Shown here in pieces: positions 15,964 through 25,204 of a stretch of DNA of 64,000 nt. The translations under genes were made by a program, and so were the position numbers. The DNA comes from an uncultured Bacteroides sp. Lineage in GTDB: Bacteria > Bacteroidota > Bacteroidia > Bacteroidales > Bacteroidaceae. The notes under the pieces are model-generated. The model did no database searches. It worked only from the letters and a program-made list of their open reading frames with translations, and was not told the DNA's origin. The stretch is taken from contig CABUKU010000002.1 in the NCBI GenBank assembly GCA_902492205.1, positions 124,001 to 188,000 on the forward strand. The letters are read 5' to 3'. How positions within the stretch are numbered: the first letter of the stretch is position 1; every line of letters begins with the position of its first letter.

Positions 15964-17490
15964 TTATTTCTTTGAATTAGCTGCTTGTTCCAGTAATTTC
16001 TTACCTTTTTCAATCGCTTCGTCAATAGTACCTACATTCAAGAATGCCGGTTCCGGCAAATAATCAACTTCTCCGTCAAGAATCATCTTGAATCCACGGA
16101 TTGTTTCTTCAATGGGAACCATAGCACCGGGAACTCCCGTAAACTGCTCGGCAACCGTAAACGGTTGAGACAGGAATCTCTGTACACGACGAGCACGATT
16201 CACAGTCTGGCGGTCTTCCTCCGAAAGTTCTTCCATGCCTAAGATAGAAATAATATCTTGTAATTCCTTATTTCTTTGCAAAATTTGTTTTACTCTTTGT
16301 GCAACATCATAATGTTCCTGACCTACAATCAGCGGATCAAGAATACGTGAAGTAGATTCCAACGGATCAACAGCAGGATATATACCGAGTTCCGTAATCT
16401 TACGGCTAAGAACCGTAGTAGCATCCAAGTGGGTAAATGTTGTTGCCGGGGCCGGATCGGTTAAGTCATCGGCAGGTACATAAACAGCTTGAACAGATGT
16501 AATGGAGCCTGACTTTGTAGAAGTAATACGTTCCTGCATTGCCCCCATTTCCGTAGCCAATGTAGGTTGATAGCCTACAGCAGAAGGCATACGTCCCAAC
16601 AAAGCCGAAACTTCCGAACCTGCCTGAGTAAAACGGAATATATTATCTATGAAGAATAAAATATCTTTTGAACCCGTGCCCGAACCAAGGTCACGGAATG
16701 ATTCGGCAACCGTCAATCCGGAAAGGGCAACCGAAGAACGGGCACCGGGAGGTTCGTTCATCTGTCCGAACACCAAAGTAGCCTGAGACTTCTGCAACTC
16801 ATCGTAGTCAACTTTCGACAAATCCCAGTTTCCTTCTTCCATGCTTTTCTTGAATTCTTCTCCATAACGGATTACACCGGATTCAATCATTTCGCGAAGC
16901 AAGTCGTTACCTTCACGGGTACGCTCTCCTACTCCTGCAAAAACAGAAAATCCATTGTGTTTCTTGGCAATGTTGTTGATTAGTTCCATAATCAGCACGG
17001 TTTTACCTACACCGGCACCACCAAACAATCCGATCTTACCACCTTTTGAATAAGGTTCCAGCAAATCGATAACCTTAATTCCGGTAAATAATACTTCTTG
17101 TACTGTGGTTAAATCTTCAAATTTCGGAGGATCACGATGAATAGGATATGCACCCTCTTTGTCAAGTTGAGACATACCGTCAATAGATTCACCTACTACG
17201 TTCATTAAACGTCCTTTGATTTGTTTGCCGATTGGCATTGTGATTGGTGAGTTGGTAGGAATAACTTCCATACCTCTTTGCAATCCGTCCGTGCTATCCA
17301 TAGCTACGGTACGTACAGTGTTTTCTCCGATGTGTTGTTGTACTTCAACGATCAGAACTTTCCCATTTGGTCTGTTAATTACCAAAGCATCATGGATGCT
17401 CGGCAACATCTGTTCTGCGTCTGTACCTTCGAAATAAACGTCCACAACCGGACCGATAACCTGTGAAATATGTCCAACGTTTTGTGACAT
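15964..17490 (-). CDS. atpD: ATP synthase F1 beta subunit (catalytic)
   Basis: The start chosen is ATG 17490 (MSQNVGHISQVIGPVVDVYF), giving 508 residues. An in-frame ATG at 17526 would add twelve residues unlike the family. Walker A GGAGVGKT is near residue 156, and the catalytic Glu lies in the VFAGVGERTREGNDL block. The beta signature around PSAVGYQPTLATEMGAMQERI is complete. It is the first gene of the atp operon. A -7 box lies about 125 bp upstream. Confidence 0.97.
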   Translation of the reverse strand: MSQNVGHISQVIGPVVDVYFEGTDAEQMLPSIHDALVINRPNGKVLIVEVQQHIGENTVRTVAMDSTDGLQRGMEVIPTNSPITMPIGKQIKGRLMNVVGESIDGMSQLDKEGAYPIHRDPPKFEDLTTVQEVLFTGIKVIDLLEPYSKGGKIGLFGGAGVGKTVLIMELINNIAKKHNGFSVFAGVGERTREGNDLLREMIESGVIRYGEEFKKSMEEGNWDLSKVDYDELQKSQATLVFGQMNEPPGARSSVALSGLTVAESFRDLGSGTGSKDILFFIDNIFRFTQAGSEVSALLGRMPSAVGYQPTLATEMGAMQERITSTKSGSITSVQAVYVPADDLTDPAPATTFTHLDATTVLSRKITELGIYPAVDPLESTSRILDPLIVGQEHYDVAQRVKQILQRNKELQDIISILGMEELSEEDRQTVNRARRVQRFLSQPFTVAEQFTGVPGAMVPIEETIRGFKMILDGEVDYLPEPAFLNVGTIDEAIEKGKKLLEQAANSKK

Positions 17491-17734
17491 AAGCTTTATT
17501 TTATTCTTATTTATGTTTCCACTCAAAAATTACATAGTATAGATGAAACAACAAAGCTGTGTTAATTGTTCACTTAATCTTATATAAATTTATATAGTTA
17601 AATAAACAACTTTGCAAATATATGCACAATTCGATACCATTATTCCCTTTTTGTTTTTTTTTGCTTTATGATACACTATTTCGCTCTTAATGTCGAATTT
17701 ATGAAACAGCCTGTTATTCCCATTAAGAACATAA
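17491..17734. other. atp operon leader and spacer, no gene seen
   Basis: This AT-rich spacer lies between atpD and the purT terminator. It holds the candidate atp promoter at 17615-17622. No convincing open frame or structured RNA was seen in it. Confidence 0.6.
17615..17622 (-). promoter_or_regulatory. -7 promoter box for the atp operon
   Basis: TATATTTG on the minus strand fits TAnnTTTG. No clear TTTG is present at the -33 spacing. The predicted leader before atpD is about 115 nt. Confidence 0.45.
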
Positions 17735-17773
17735 AAAAGGAAGTTTCTCCCATTATGGTAAAAACTTCCTTTT
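17735..17773 (-). terminator. Rho-independent terminator of purT
   Basis: AAAAGGAAGTTT (17735-17746) pairs perfectly with AAACTTCCTTTT (17762-17773). On the minus strand the 3' arm is followed by a run of T. Confidence 0.8.
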
Positions 17774-17863
17774 ATATTTTAGTTTTATCTGATATTTACA
17801 ATTTGTCAGCTATAATCGTGTAACAAACAACTAATTTGTGTCCGTTCACAACAAATTGCTTTC

Positions 17864-19033
17864 TCAATATACTTTCACTTTGGCAGCAATAGTTTTCGCT
17901 TTTTCCCTTAATTTATCTAAATCACTACCCAACGGAGCATAACAAAGCACAACCCCCATTCTCCTATTAATTTTTGTGAAAGGTTTACCGAATATACGCA
18001 AATATGTATCCTCTTCTTTCACTACTTCTTCCATTCCTGAATATTGCGGCTGTTCTTTGCTTGCTATCTCCGACAGAATCACTGCACTTGCACCTATTCT
18101 TTCCTGCTTAATACCCGGTATGGGCAAACCAAGCACCGCACGCAAATGAAGCTCAAATTCATTCAGGTTTTGTGTTCCGGCAAGAGTAACCATTCCCGTA
18201 TCATGCGGACGCGGAGACAATTCCGAGAAATATACTCCGTTATCATGACTCAAGAAAAACTCCACTCCCCATAAACCCGCGCCTGTCAATGCACGGGTAA
18301 CTTTATCTGCCATTATTTGCGCTTCCTTCAAATGTTCGGGAGCTATATGGGCAGGCTGGAAACTCTCACGATAATCACCACCCTTTTGCACATGCCCGAT
18401 AGGAGGGCAGAATAAAGTAGGTCCGTTCTTTTGAGTTACGGTAAGCAATGTTATTTCACTATCGAATTTTATGAATTCCTCGATAATCAGTTCTTTAATA
18501 TCACCACGACTACCGCTACAACCGTACTCCCATGCATGTTCGAGTTCATCGGCCGATTTTACCAAAGACTGCCCTTTACCCGAAGAAGACATTAATGGCT
18601 TAACCACACAAGGGAAACCTATTTTTTCAGATGCCTCCTTTAATTCATCTAAAGATTTTGCATAGAAATATTTAGCCGTTTTCAATCCTAATTCTTTGGC
18701 TGCAAGGTCACGAATTGCTTTGCGGTTCATTGTGAAATTCACAGCTTTGGCACTTGGCACTACCTGAATTCCTTCTTTCTCGCATTCATACAAGCGCTCG
18801 GTACGGATGGCTTCAATTTCAGGGACAATAATATCGGGATGATGTTTCTCAATCACCTCGTGGAGTTTGTCTCCATCGAGCATACTGAACACCTCATATT
18901 CATCCGCAACTTGCATGGCAGGTGCTCCGGCATACGAATCGCATGCAATTACATATTGCCCTTTGCGTTTCGCAGAAATAACGAACTCTTTTCCGAGTTC
19001 TCCGGAACCCAGCAGAAGTATTTTCTTTGTCAT
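17864..19033 (-). CDS. purT: Phosphoribosylglycinamide formyltransferase 2 (formate-dependent)
   Basis: This enzyme converts GAR, formate and ATP to formyl-GAR in purine synthesis. The start chosen is ATG 19033 (MTKKILLLGSGELGKEF), giving 389 residues, close to the 392 of E. coli. An upstream ATG adds thirteen residues that do not fit the family. The pre-ATP-grasp GSGELGKE motif, the ATP-grasp core (FPCVVKPLMSSSGKGQSLV) and the metal-binding LSPRPHDTGMVTLA block are all intact. It is a single-gene unit with its own terminator. Confidence 0.96.
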   Translation of the reverse strand: MTKKILLLGSGELGKEFVISAKRKGQYVIACDSYAGAPAMQVADEYEVFSMLDGDKLHEVIEKHHPDIIVPEIEAIRTERLYECEKEGIQVVPSAKAVNFTMNRKAIRDLAAKELGLKTAKYFYAKSLDELKEASEKIGFPCVVKPLMSSSGKGQSLVKSADELEHAWEYGCSGSRGDIKELIIEEFIKFDSEITLLTVTQKNGPTLFCPPIGHVQKGGDYRESFQPAHIAPEHLKEAQIMADKVTRALTGAGLWGVEFFLSHDNGVYFSELSPRPHDTGMVTLAGTQNLNEFELHLRAVLGLPIPGIKQERIGASAVILSEIASKEQPQYSGMEEVVKEEDTYLRIFGKPFTKINRRMGVVLCYAPLGSDLDKLREKAKTIAAKVKVY

Positions 19034-19085
19034 AGTTTTACTTTTAAGTTTTAATTGTTGCAAAAGTAACACTAATTTTTAATAC

Positions 19086-20168
19086 TTATACCCAAATGCC
19101 ATAAGGAATGTTGATAGCCCAATGTGGGAACATGCAAATGGCAAGGACAAGAGCAATAATCCATAAAATAACCAATCCCCATTTTACTCCGGTCGCCATA
19201 GGTTTCCAATGGAACAAACTACGCAAAATAGAAAAGACTAAAGCCCCCAAAGGCACACCAACCAAAACAATTCCCGAAATGCTCGATGCTAAAAGAATGG
19301 CAGGAGCCATACTGCCTATTATAGTACCGTCAATAAAAGGGAAAGCATGAATAATAGCCACTCCACCACCGAATACCAATGCAATGGCAGCTATAATAAG
19401 AGCTATGAAGCCCACAAAAAATGCAAAGAAAACCGGAGTGAACAGAACAGCCAGCAATACAAGAATTATTTTCAAGAAAATGCCGATTACTTGTACAATA
19501 ATGTCTCCTATCTTTTGCAACACAGTTCTGGGTTTGTCCGATTTTACATAATCGTTTACTCCATTGGATACTCTTTCAAAACTGTCTTTCACAGTCTTAC
19601 CAATATTCTCGACCGTAACTTGCTCCCCCCGCATAGATAATTTTTCGGAAGCTGTACGAGCTTCGGGAATAATAAGCCATGCAATGATATAGATAAGAAT
19701 GGAAGTTCCGAAGCCAAAGAAAGCAAGAAGAATAAAAACCAATCTTACAGCCGTAACGTCCCAATCAAAATAAGCAGCTATCCCACTTGCCACTCCACCC
19801 AAAATCTTATTATCGGGATCGCGGTACAAGCGATGAGGTGCAGAAGCATATTTGTAATTCGTTCCTGTGGCAGAAGAAGAACATGCGTTTCCGTCTTCCT
19901 CGTCGTTCTCCGATATATCTTCCGGATTCCCCACACGGGATATGACTTCTTCCACATATTCAATGGATATAACTTGCGCACCGGCTTCCTCTTTCTCAGT
20001 AAACAGCTCGGAAATGCGTTGCTCTATGTCTTTCACAATTTCTTCTGCCCCCTCTTCCTTTCTGAAATGGTATCTTAAATTGGAAAGGTATTTATCAAGC
20101 AATTGGTAAGCATCTTCATCAATATGGAATACTCTGCCTCCCAAATTAATAGTTAATGTTTTTTTCAT
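19086..20168 (-). CDS. PspC-domain membrane protein
   Basis: A 360-residue protein. The N-terminal part (1-95) is acidic and soluble (IDEDAYQLLDKYLSNLRYHF, then DIEQRISELFTEKEEAG). The PspC domain follows at about 110-170 (LYRDPDNKILGGVASGIAAYF and a long hydrophobic segment). Four or more further membrane helices occupy the C-terminal half. PspC proteins respond to envelope stress in other bacteria. In Bacteroidetes the specific role is not known. It sits 12 bp behind a PadR-type repressor and is probably controlled by it. Confidence 0.9.
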   Translation of the reverse strand: MKKTLTINLGGRVFHIDEDAYQLLDKYLSNLRYHFRKEEGAEEIVKDIEQRISELFTEKEEAGAQVISIEYVEEVISRVGNPEDISENDEEDGNACSSSATGTNYKYASAPHRLYRDPDNKILGGVASGIAAYFDWDVTAVRLVFILLAFFGFGTSILIYIIAWLIIPEARTASEKLSMRGEQVTVENIGKTVKDSFERVSNGVNDYVKSDKPRTVLQKIGDIIVQVIGIFLKIILVLLAVLFTPVFFAFFVGFIALIIAAIALVFGGGVAIIHAFPFIDGTIIGSMAPAILLASSISGIVLVGVPLGALVFSILRSLFHWKPMATGVKWGLVILWIIALVLAICMFPHWAINIPYGIWV

Positions 20169-20180
20169 CTTATTTCTTTT

Positions 20181-20507
20181 TTAATTATTAGCGATATGAT
20201 TTACAGTTTCATTCAATTCATTCCATGAATTTTCCAATTCACTTAAAAATGCCTCCCCTTTCTCTGTCAGGCGATAATACTTTCGAGGGGGCCCCAAAGT
20301 TGATTCTATCCATTCATAGCCCAACAAGTCATCATTCTTTAAACGGGTAAGCAAAGGATACAAGGTTCCTTCCACAACAATTAGTTTGGCTTCCTTTAAC
20401 CGTTGAATAATATCGGAAGCATAGGCCGGTTTCTTATGCAACAGAAGCAGTACGCAGTATTCTAACATACCCTTCCTCATTTGAGATTTTACATTATCCA
20501 CATTCAT
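20181..20507 (-). CDS. PadR-family transcriptional regulator
   Basis: A 108-residue winged-helix regulator. The start chosen is ATG 20507 (MNVDNVKSQMRKGMLEYCVL). Typical PadR features are the N-terminal LEYCVLLLLHKKPAYASDII helix-turn-helix, the GTLYPLLTRLKNDDLLGYEW recognition and wing region, and the short C-terminal dimerisation helix. PadR proteins often regulate an adjacent membrane protein gene and themselves. The neighbour 12 bp downstream is the PspC-domain protein. A repeated motif overlaps its predicted promoter. Confidence 0.92.
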   Translation of the reverse strand: MNVDNVKSQMRKGMLEYCVLLLLHKKPAYASDIIQRLKEAKLIVVEGTLYPLLTRLKNDDLLGYEWIESTLGPPRKYYRLTEKGEAFLSELENSWNELNETVNHIANN

Positions 20508-20537
20508 TATATGACACACATTTATTATTTGACGAAA

Positions 20538-20578
20538 CAAATATATGTATTACATTAGTACCTTGCAATACATAGTAC
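20538..20578 (-). promoter_or_regulatory. Promoter and candidate operator of the PadR-PspC operon
   Basis: TATATTTG (minus strand, 20538-20545) is the -7 box, and TTGC at 20565-20568 is a partial -33 box 19 bp away. Over the -33 region lie two copies of a near-identical motif, TACATTAGTAC (20551-20561) and TACATAGTAC (20569-20578), with an 18-bp pitch. They could be a PadR operator. The operator role is inference. Confidence 0.45.
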
Positions 20579-20663
20579 TTTATTTTATCATATATTAACG
20601 TTTAATCTTTTCAGTTCTTCTATCAATATTCTATCTTCGCTGCCAATAAAAGGAGGAAACGAT

Positions 20664-21158
20664 ATGTTAACTATCAGAAAAGCAACAGAAAAAGACTGCA
20701 CATTGATTAACCGGCTTGCATCTCAAGTATGGGAAGCCACCTACGGACAGATATTATCTAAAGAACAACTGGACTATATGTTCGAATGGATGTATGCTCC
20801 ACACAATCTGACTCAACAAATGAATGAGGGACATGTTTACTTCATTGGCAGCAAAGATGGGGAAGCTTTCGGATATGTTTCCATAGAACAACAGGATAAA
20901 GACTTGTTCCATTTACAAAAAATATATGTTCTCCCCTCTTTTCAAGGATGTCACGCAGGAAGCTTCCTGTTCAAAGAAGCAGTAAAATACATCAAAAGCA
21001 TTCACCCGGAACCTTGTACGATGGAATTAAATGTAAACCGTGAAAACAAAGCACTGCACTTTTATCAACACATGGGAATGAAGAAAGTACGTGAAGGTGA
21101 TTTTCCTATCGGCAATGGATATTATATGAACGACTATATCATGGGAATGGAAATATAA
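20664..21158 (+). CDS. GNAT-family N-acetyltransferase
   Basis: A 164-residue acetyltransferase. It begins MLTIRKATEKDCTLINRLAS, has the central FGYVSIEQQDKDLFHLQKIYVLPSFQGCHAGSFL acetyl-CoA-binding region (the Q-G-x-x-A-G-S loop), and ends with the MELNVNRENKALHFYQHMGM signature. The substrate is unknown. The gene has an unusually strong Shine-Dalgarno, AGGAGG at 20651-20656, eight bases before the ATG, which is rare in this window. It is convergent with the DUF4301 gene. Confidence 0.93.
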   Translation: MLTIRKATEKDCTLINRLASQVWEATYGQILSKEQLDYMFEWMYAPHNLTQQMNEGHVYFIGSKDGEAFGYVSIEQQDKDLFHLQKIYVLPSFQGCHAGSFLFKEAVKYIKSIHPEPCTMELNVNRENKALHFYQHMGMKKVREGDFPIGNGYYMNDYIMGMEI

Positions 21159-21255
21159 ACAACTGATTTACAATATTATAATATTAGGTTCACATTCTAT
21201 TTCAGGCAAAAATTTGCTGAACCCTTTATGCCGGAATCCATTGGGCAATGCATAA

Positions 21256-21317
21256 AATCCATACGCCTATAAATAAAATCCATACGCCAATGGATTTTAT
21301 TTATAGGCGTATGGATT
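21256..21317. repeat. 28-bp perfect hairpin with an extra direct unit (CCATACG family)
   Basis: Positions 21256-21283 and 21290-21317 are perfect reverse complements with a 6-nt loop. The unit ATAAAATCCATACGCC occurs twice directly (from 21252 and 21273, 21 bp apart) and once inverted. The hairpin lies between the convergent GNAT and DUF4301 genes and may terminate both. The architecture matches the array at 63742. Confidence 0.85.
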
Positions 21318-21324
21318 AAACAAT

Positions 21325-22842
21325 TTATTGGTGTTGCGGACGAAGCAAGTCGTTCACTGTCTTCACCGGGTTGAACGTGCTCAACGAAACTTCTACAAAT
21401 ACAGTGTTCCAATCGCTCATCGCACCATTCCACAATCCCGGAAGTTCAAGTGCTTTCAGGTCTTTTCCATTCTTTGATTTATAAGATATAAAGCCTGTAG
21501 CCTTATCTACATATTTCGTTAAATCAAACTTATGGCCTTTATAATCGCGCACTGCACAAACCAAATCTACCGGATTGAAGTGTGTACCTTTCTCAAACAT
21601 CTCCTTCGCAGTCGGATTACTCATATCTATCTGTGAGCTTTCCAAAATCTGTAAAGATACTGTTCCGTCAGGATTATAAGCAAGGAACGGACCGCCACCG
21701 GGTTCACCCACATTTTTCACCATACCACAAACGCGCATCGGACGATTCAGCTTATTTTTCAAATAAATAACCAGTTCGGAATCCTCCAGATTCTTTGTTT
21801 CCGGATTCTTACAGAACAACTTCTGTTGAACGAACTGGATAATCTCACGAATTTGTTCCTGAGTATATTTACCGCTTTCGAGCAACTGCAAATATTCAAA
21901 TGCCTGTTTCTGCAAAGCAACAAGCACACCGGCTATCAATTTCTTATAGAGAACAGTATCATCCTTCAATCTATCAGGAACCACATTATCTATATTCTTG
22001 ATAAATATTACATCGGCATCAAGGTCATTCAAGTTCTCGATCAAAGCCCCATGCCCACCCGGACGGAACAACAGTTTTTCTCCATCACGGAAAGGATTGT
22101 TTTCCATGTCGGCGGCAATAGTATCGGTGCTGGGCTTTTGTTCTGAAAACGAAACATTGTAATCCACATGATATTTATCTGCATATTTCTTCACCTTCTC
22201 GGCAACCAATGCCTTAAAGAGCTCTTTGTGCTCGGTAGATACGGTAAAATGCACATTCACCTTACCCGACTTGCCCGATGCATATAATGCACCTTCCACC
22301 AAATGTTCTTCCAACGGAGTGCGTGCTCCGTCCTCGTATTTATGGAACTTCAATAATCCTTTCGGAAGAGCTCCATAATTCAGACCGGCTTCGTTAAGCA
22401 GATTTGCAACTACTGCTTTATAATCTTTCTTGGCAACCAAGGCAGGAATATCCGCACCATGATTTTTTTTACAAGCCTCATTCAAGTCCTGATAAAAAGC
22501 AAACTTTTCAATGTTATTAAAAAACTCCTGTTCAAACTTTGTAGCAGGTTCGTCATAATCGGCTCCTAAAAATTCAAACAGATTTTTAAACATTCGGCTG
22601 GCAGCTCCCGATGCCGGAACAAACTTCACAATGGTATTATTACCTTTTATATAATCGTTCCATGCATCCAGATAAGCTTCTTGTTCTGTCTCATCAAGCG
22701 CAAGAACGCCTCTTTCTACGGATGCAGCAGCATCAAGCTTCAAATAGGGAAAGCCCTTTTCAAAACAAGCAAGCTGCTCGGCAATCTTTTGTTCGGTAAT
22801 ACCTTTTTTAGCGATTAATTCTTTGTCTTGTGGTGTTAGCAT
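21325..22842 (-). CDS. DUF4301 family protein (nucleotidyltransferase-like)
   Basis: A 505-residue cytoplasmic protein of the Bacteroidetes DUF4301 family, recognised by IVKFVPASGAASRMFKNLFE near residue 74 and the LLFRPGGHGALIENLNDLDA and DVIFIKNIDNVVPD blocks. The Gly-rich and DADVIFIKNID segments resemble sugar-phosphate nucleotidyltransferases, so a nucleotide-sugar or phosphate-transfer role is possible but unproven. It is a single gene, divergent from relA. No promoter of clear form was identified. Confidence 0.88.
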   Translation of the reverse strand: MLTPQDKELIAKKGITEQKIAEQLACFEKGFPYLKLDAAASVERGVLALDETEQEAYLDAWNDYIKGNNTIVKFVPASGAASRMFKNLFEFLGADYDEPATKFEQEFFNNIEKFAFYQDLNEACKKNHGADIPALVAKKDYKAVVANLLNEAGLNYGALPKGLLKFHKYEDGARTPLEEHLVEGALYASGKSGKVNVHFTVSTEHKELFKALVAEKVKKYADKYHVDYNVSFSEQKPSTDTIAADMENNPFRDGEKLLFRPGGHGALIENLNDLDADVIFIKNIDNVVPDRLKDDTVLYKKLIAGVLVALQKQAFEYLQLLESGKYTQEQIREIIQFVQQKLFCKNPETKNLEDSELVIYLKNKLNRPMRVCGMVKNVGEPGGGPFLAYNPDGTVSLQILESSQIDMSNPTAKEMFEKGTHFNPVDLVCAVRDYKGHKFDLTKYVDKATGFISYKSKNGKDLKALELPGLWNGAMSDWNTVFVEVSLSTFNPVKTVNDLLRPQHQ

Positions 22843-22982
22843 AATATGAATATTTAAAGTTAATATTTGAGTGAATGAATATTTTATTTTTATTAATTCA
22901 TCTCCAAAAATACAAAATCTTCTATACGAAGAGCTATAAAGTGAACAAAAAAAACTACTTTTACGACAGAAAATTTAAAGAT

Positions 22983-25196
22983 ATGGAAGAACTTGCATTT
23001 TTTACAGATTCAGAGAAAGCCGAGTTACCGTATTTATATAAACGGTTATTAAAGAGTGCCGGAGACAGCATCAGCAAGGAAGACTACCGTAAGTTAAAAA
23101 CGCATTTAATAAAAGCTGCACAAGATAATTGCCTCGCACGTAATAATTTCGGGATGAATCCTATTATAAAGGATATGCAAACCGCTATTATCGTATCCGA
23201 AGAAATGGGGATGAAACGCGCGTCAATACTGGGGATCATGCTTCATGATACGGTAAAAAACGATTTCTGCAATGTAGAATATATACATAAGGAATACGGG
23301 GAAGATGTTGCCGGTATCATCAAAGGATTGGTAAAGACTAACGAACTTTATGCCAAAAGCCCGACAGTAGAATCGGAAAACTTCCGTAACTTACTGATTT
23401 CATTTGCAGAAGACATGAGAGTAATCCTCATTATGATTGCCGACCGGGTAAACATTATGAGACAGATAAAAGACTCTCCCAATGCAGAAGACCGCATCAA
23501 GGTGGCAAATGAAGCTGCCTATCTTTATGCTCCTTTGGCACATAAATTGGGATTGTATAAATTAAAATCGGAGCTCGAAGATTTATCTTTGAAATATAGT
23601 CGTAAGGAAACTTACTACATGATTAAAGATAAATTGAATGAAACGAAAGCATCACGCGATAAGTACATAGCTGCTTTTATTAATCCGATAAAAAAGAAGC
23701 TGGAAGAATCGGGATTAAAATTCGATATTAAAGGAAGAACCAAATCTATCCACTCCATCTGGAACAAGATGCAAAAGCAAAAAACAGCTTTTGAAAACAT
23801 ATACGATTTGTTTGCCATCCGCATCATTCTTGATTCCGAATATGAAAAAGAGAAACAAGAATGCTGGCAGGTATATTCCATTATTACCGACATGTACCAA
23901 CCCAATCCGAAACGTCTGCGTGATTGGCTGTCCATACCTAAAAGCAATGGATATGAGTCGTTGCACATTACCGTTATGGGACCGGAAGGAAAATGGGTGG
24001 AAGTACAAATACGTACACACCGCATGGATGAAATTGCCGAACGCGGACTTGCCGCCCACTGGAGATATAAAGGTGTCAAAGGGGAAAGCGGACTGGACGA
24101 ATGGCTGACTTCCGTGCGCGAAGCCTTGGAGAATGCCGACAGTGACTCCATGAAAATCATGGACCAGTTCAAGTTGGACTTATATGAGGATGAAGTATTT
24201 GTCTTTACTCCTAAAGGCGATCTCTTTAAATTAGGTAAAGGTGCTACGGTACTCGACTTCGCTTTTCATATCCACACAAAATTAGGAAGCAAATGTATCG
24301 GTGCCCGGGTAAACGGCAAGAATGTTCAGTTAAAACACGTGCTTAACAGTGGCGATCAAGTGGAAATCATGACTTCGAGCACTCAAACTCCCAAACAGGA
24401 CTGGCTAAACATTGTCACCACTTCCAAAGCCCGTACCAAGATACGCCAAGCCTTGAAAGAAATAGCCGGACGCCAAGCCGAATTTGCCAAAGAAACCATC
24501 GAACGCAAGTTTAAGAACCGCAAAATCGAATATGATGATGCAATAATGATGCGTCTCATAAAGAAAATGGGCTTTAAAGTAGTCACTGATTTTTATCAAA
24601 AGATTGCCGAGGGAGTGCTTGATGTCAACGAAGTTATAGATAAATATTTAGCACAGAAAGATAGCGAAAGCCACGAAGATACTTTTTATAGAAGCGCAGA
24701 AGGATACAACCTGCAAGCCCCCCCCCTTGAAGAACATGGTACAAAAGAAGATGTTCTGGTTATCGACCAAAATTTAAAAGGGATAGACTTTAAACTGGCA
24801 AAATGTTGCAATCCTATCTATGGCGATAACGTGTTTGGTTTTGTTACGGTAAACGGAGGAATCAAAATACACCGTACTAACTGTCCCAATGCCGCCCAAA
24901 TGATGGAACGTTTTGGTTACCGTATCGTGAAAGCACGTTGGGCAGGAAAATCCGTAGGTTCCCAATATCCTATTACATTACGCGTAGTGGGACATGACGA
25001 CATCGGTATCGTAACAAATATCACTTCCATTATTTCTAAAGAAAACGATATTACGTTACGTTCCATAGGAATTGATTCTCACGACGGATTATTCTCGGGA
25101 ACCCTTACCGTTATGATTAGCGATACATCCAAACTGGAAGCATTGATAAAGAAGCTGAAAGCGGTGAAAGGGGTAAAACAAGTCAGCAGAAATTAA
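22983..25196 (+). CDS. relA: RelA/SpoT-family (p)ppGpp synthetase with a degenerate hydrolase domain
   Basis: The start chosen is ATG 22983 (MEELAFFTDSEKAELPYLYK), giving 737 residues. An upstream in-frame ATG at 22875 adds 36 residues unlike the family. The order is a HD-type hydrolase-like domain (about 40-200), synthetase (about 240-390), TGS (about 400-465) and a C-terminal ACT domain. The synthetase core is intact (PKSNGYESLHITVMGPEGKW, then IRTHRMDEIAERGLAAHW). In the HD domain the expected HDxxED reads H88-D89-T-V-K92-N93, the expected D-R-x-x-N motif reads ADRVNIMR, and the early His is not evident. It is therefore probably a synthetase only, with a separate SpoT elsewhere. Confidence 0.93.
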   Translation: MEELAFFTDSEKAELPYLYKRLLKSAGDSISKEDYRKLKTHLIKAAQDNCLARNNFGMNPIIKDMQTAIIVSEEMGMKRASILGIMLHDTVKNDFCNVEYIHKEYGEDVAGIIKGLVKTNELYAKSPTVESENFRNLLISFAEDMRVILIMIADRVNIMRQIKDSPNAEDRIKVANEAAYLYAPLAHKLGLYKLKSELEDLSLKYSRKETYYMIKDKLNETKASRDKYIAAFINPIKKKLEESGLKFDIKGRTKSIHSIWNKMQKQKTAFENIYDLFAIRIILDSEYEKEKQECWQVYSIITDMYQPNPKRLRDWLSIPKSNGYESLHITVMGPEGKWVEVQIRTHRMDEIAERGLAAHWRYKGVKGESGLDEWLTSVREALENADSDSMKIMDQFKLDLYEDEVFVFTPKGDLFKLGKGATVLDFAFHIHTKLGSKCIGARVNGKNVQLKHVLNSGDQVEIMTSSTQTPKQDWLNIVTTSKARTKIRQALKEIAGRQAEFAKETIERKFKNRKIEYDDAIMMRLIKKMGFKVVTDFYQKIAEGVLDVNEVIDKYLAQKDSESHEDTFYRSAEGYNLQAPPLEEHGTKEDVLVIDQNLKGIDFKLAKCCNPIYGDNVFGFVTVNGGIKIHRTNCPNAAQMMERFGYRIVKARWAGKSVGSQYPITLRVVGHDDIGIVTNITSIISKENDITLRSIGIDSHDGLFSGTLTVMISDTSKLEALIKKLKAVKGVKQVSRN

Positions 25197-25204
25197 GGAC
25201 AGAG

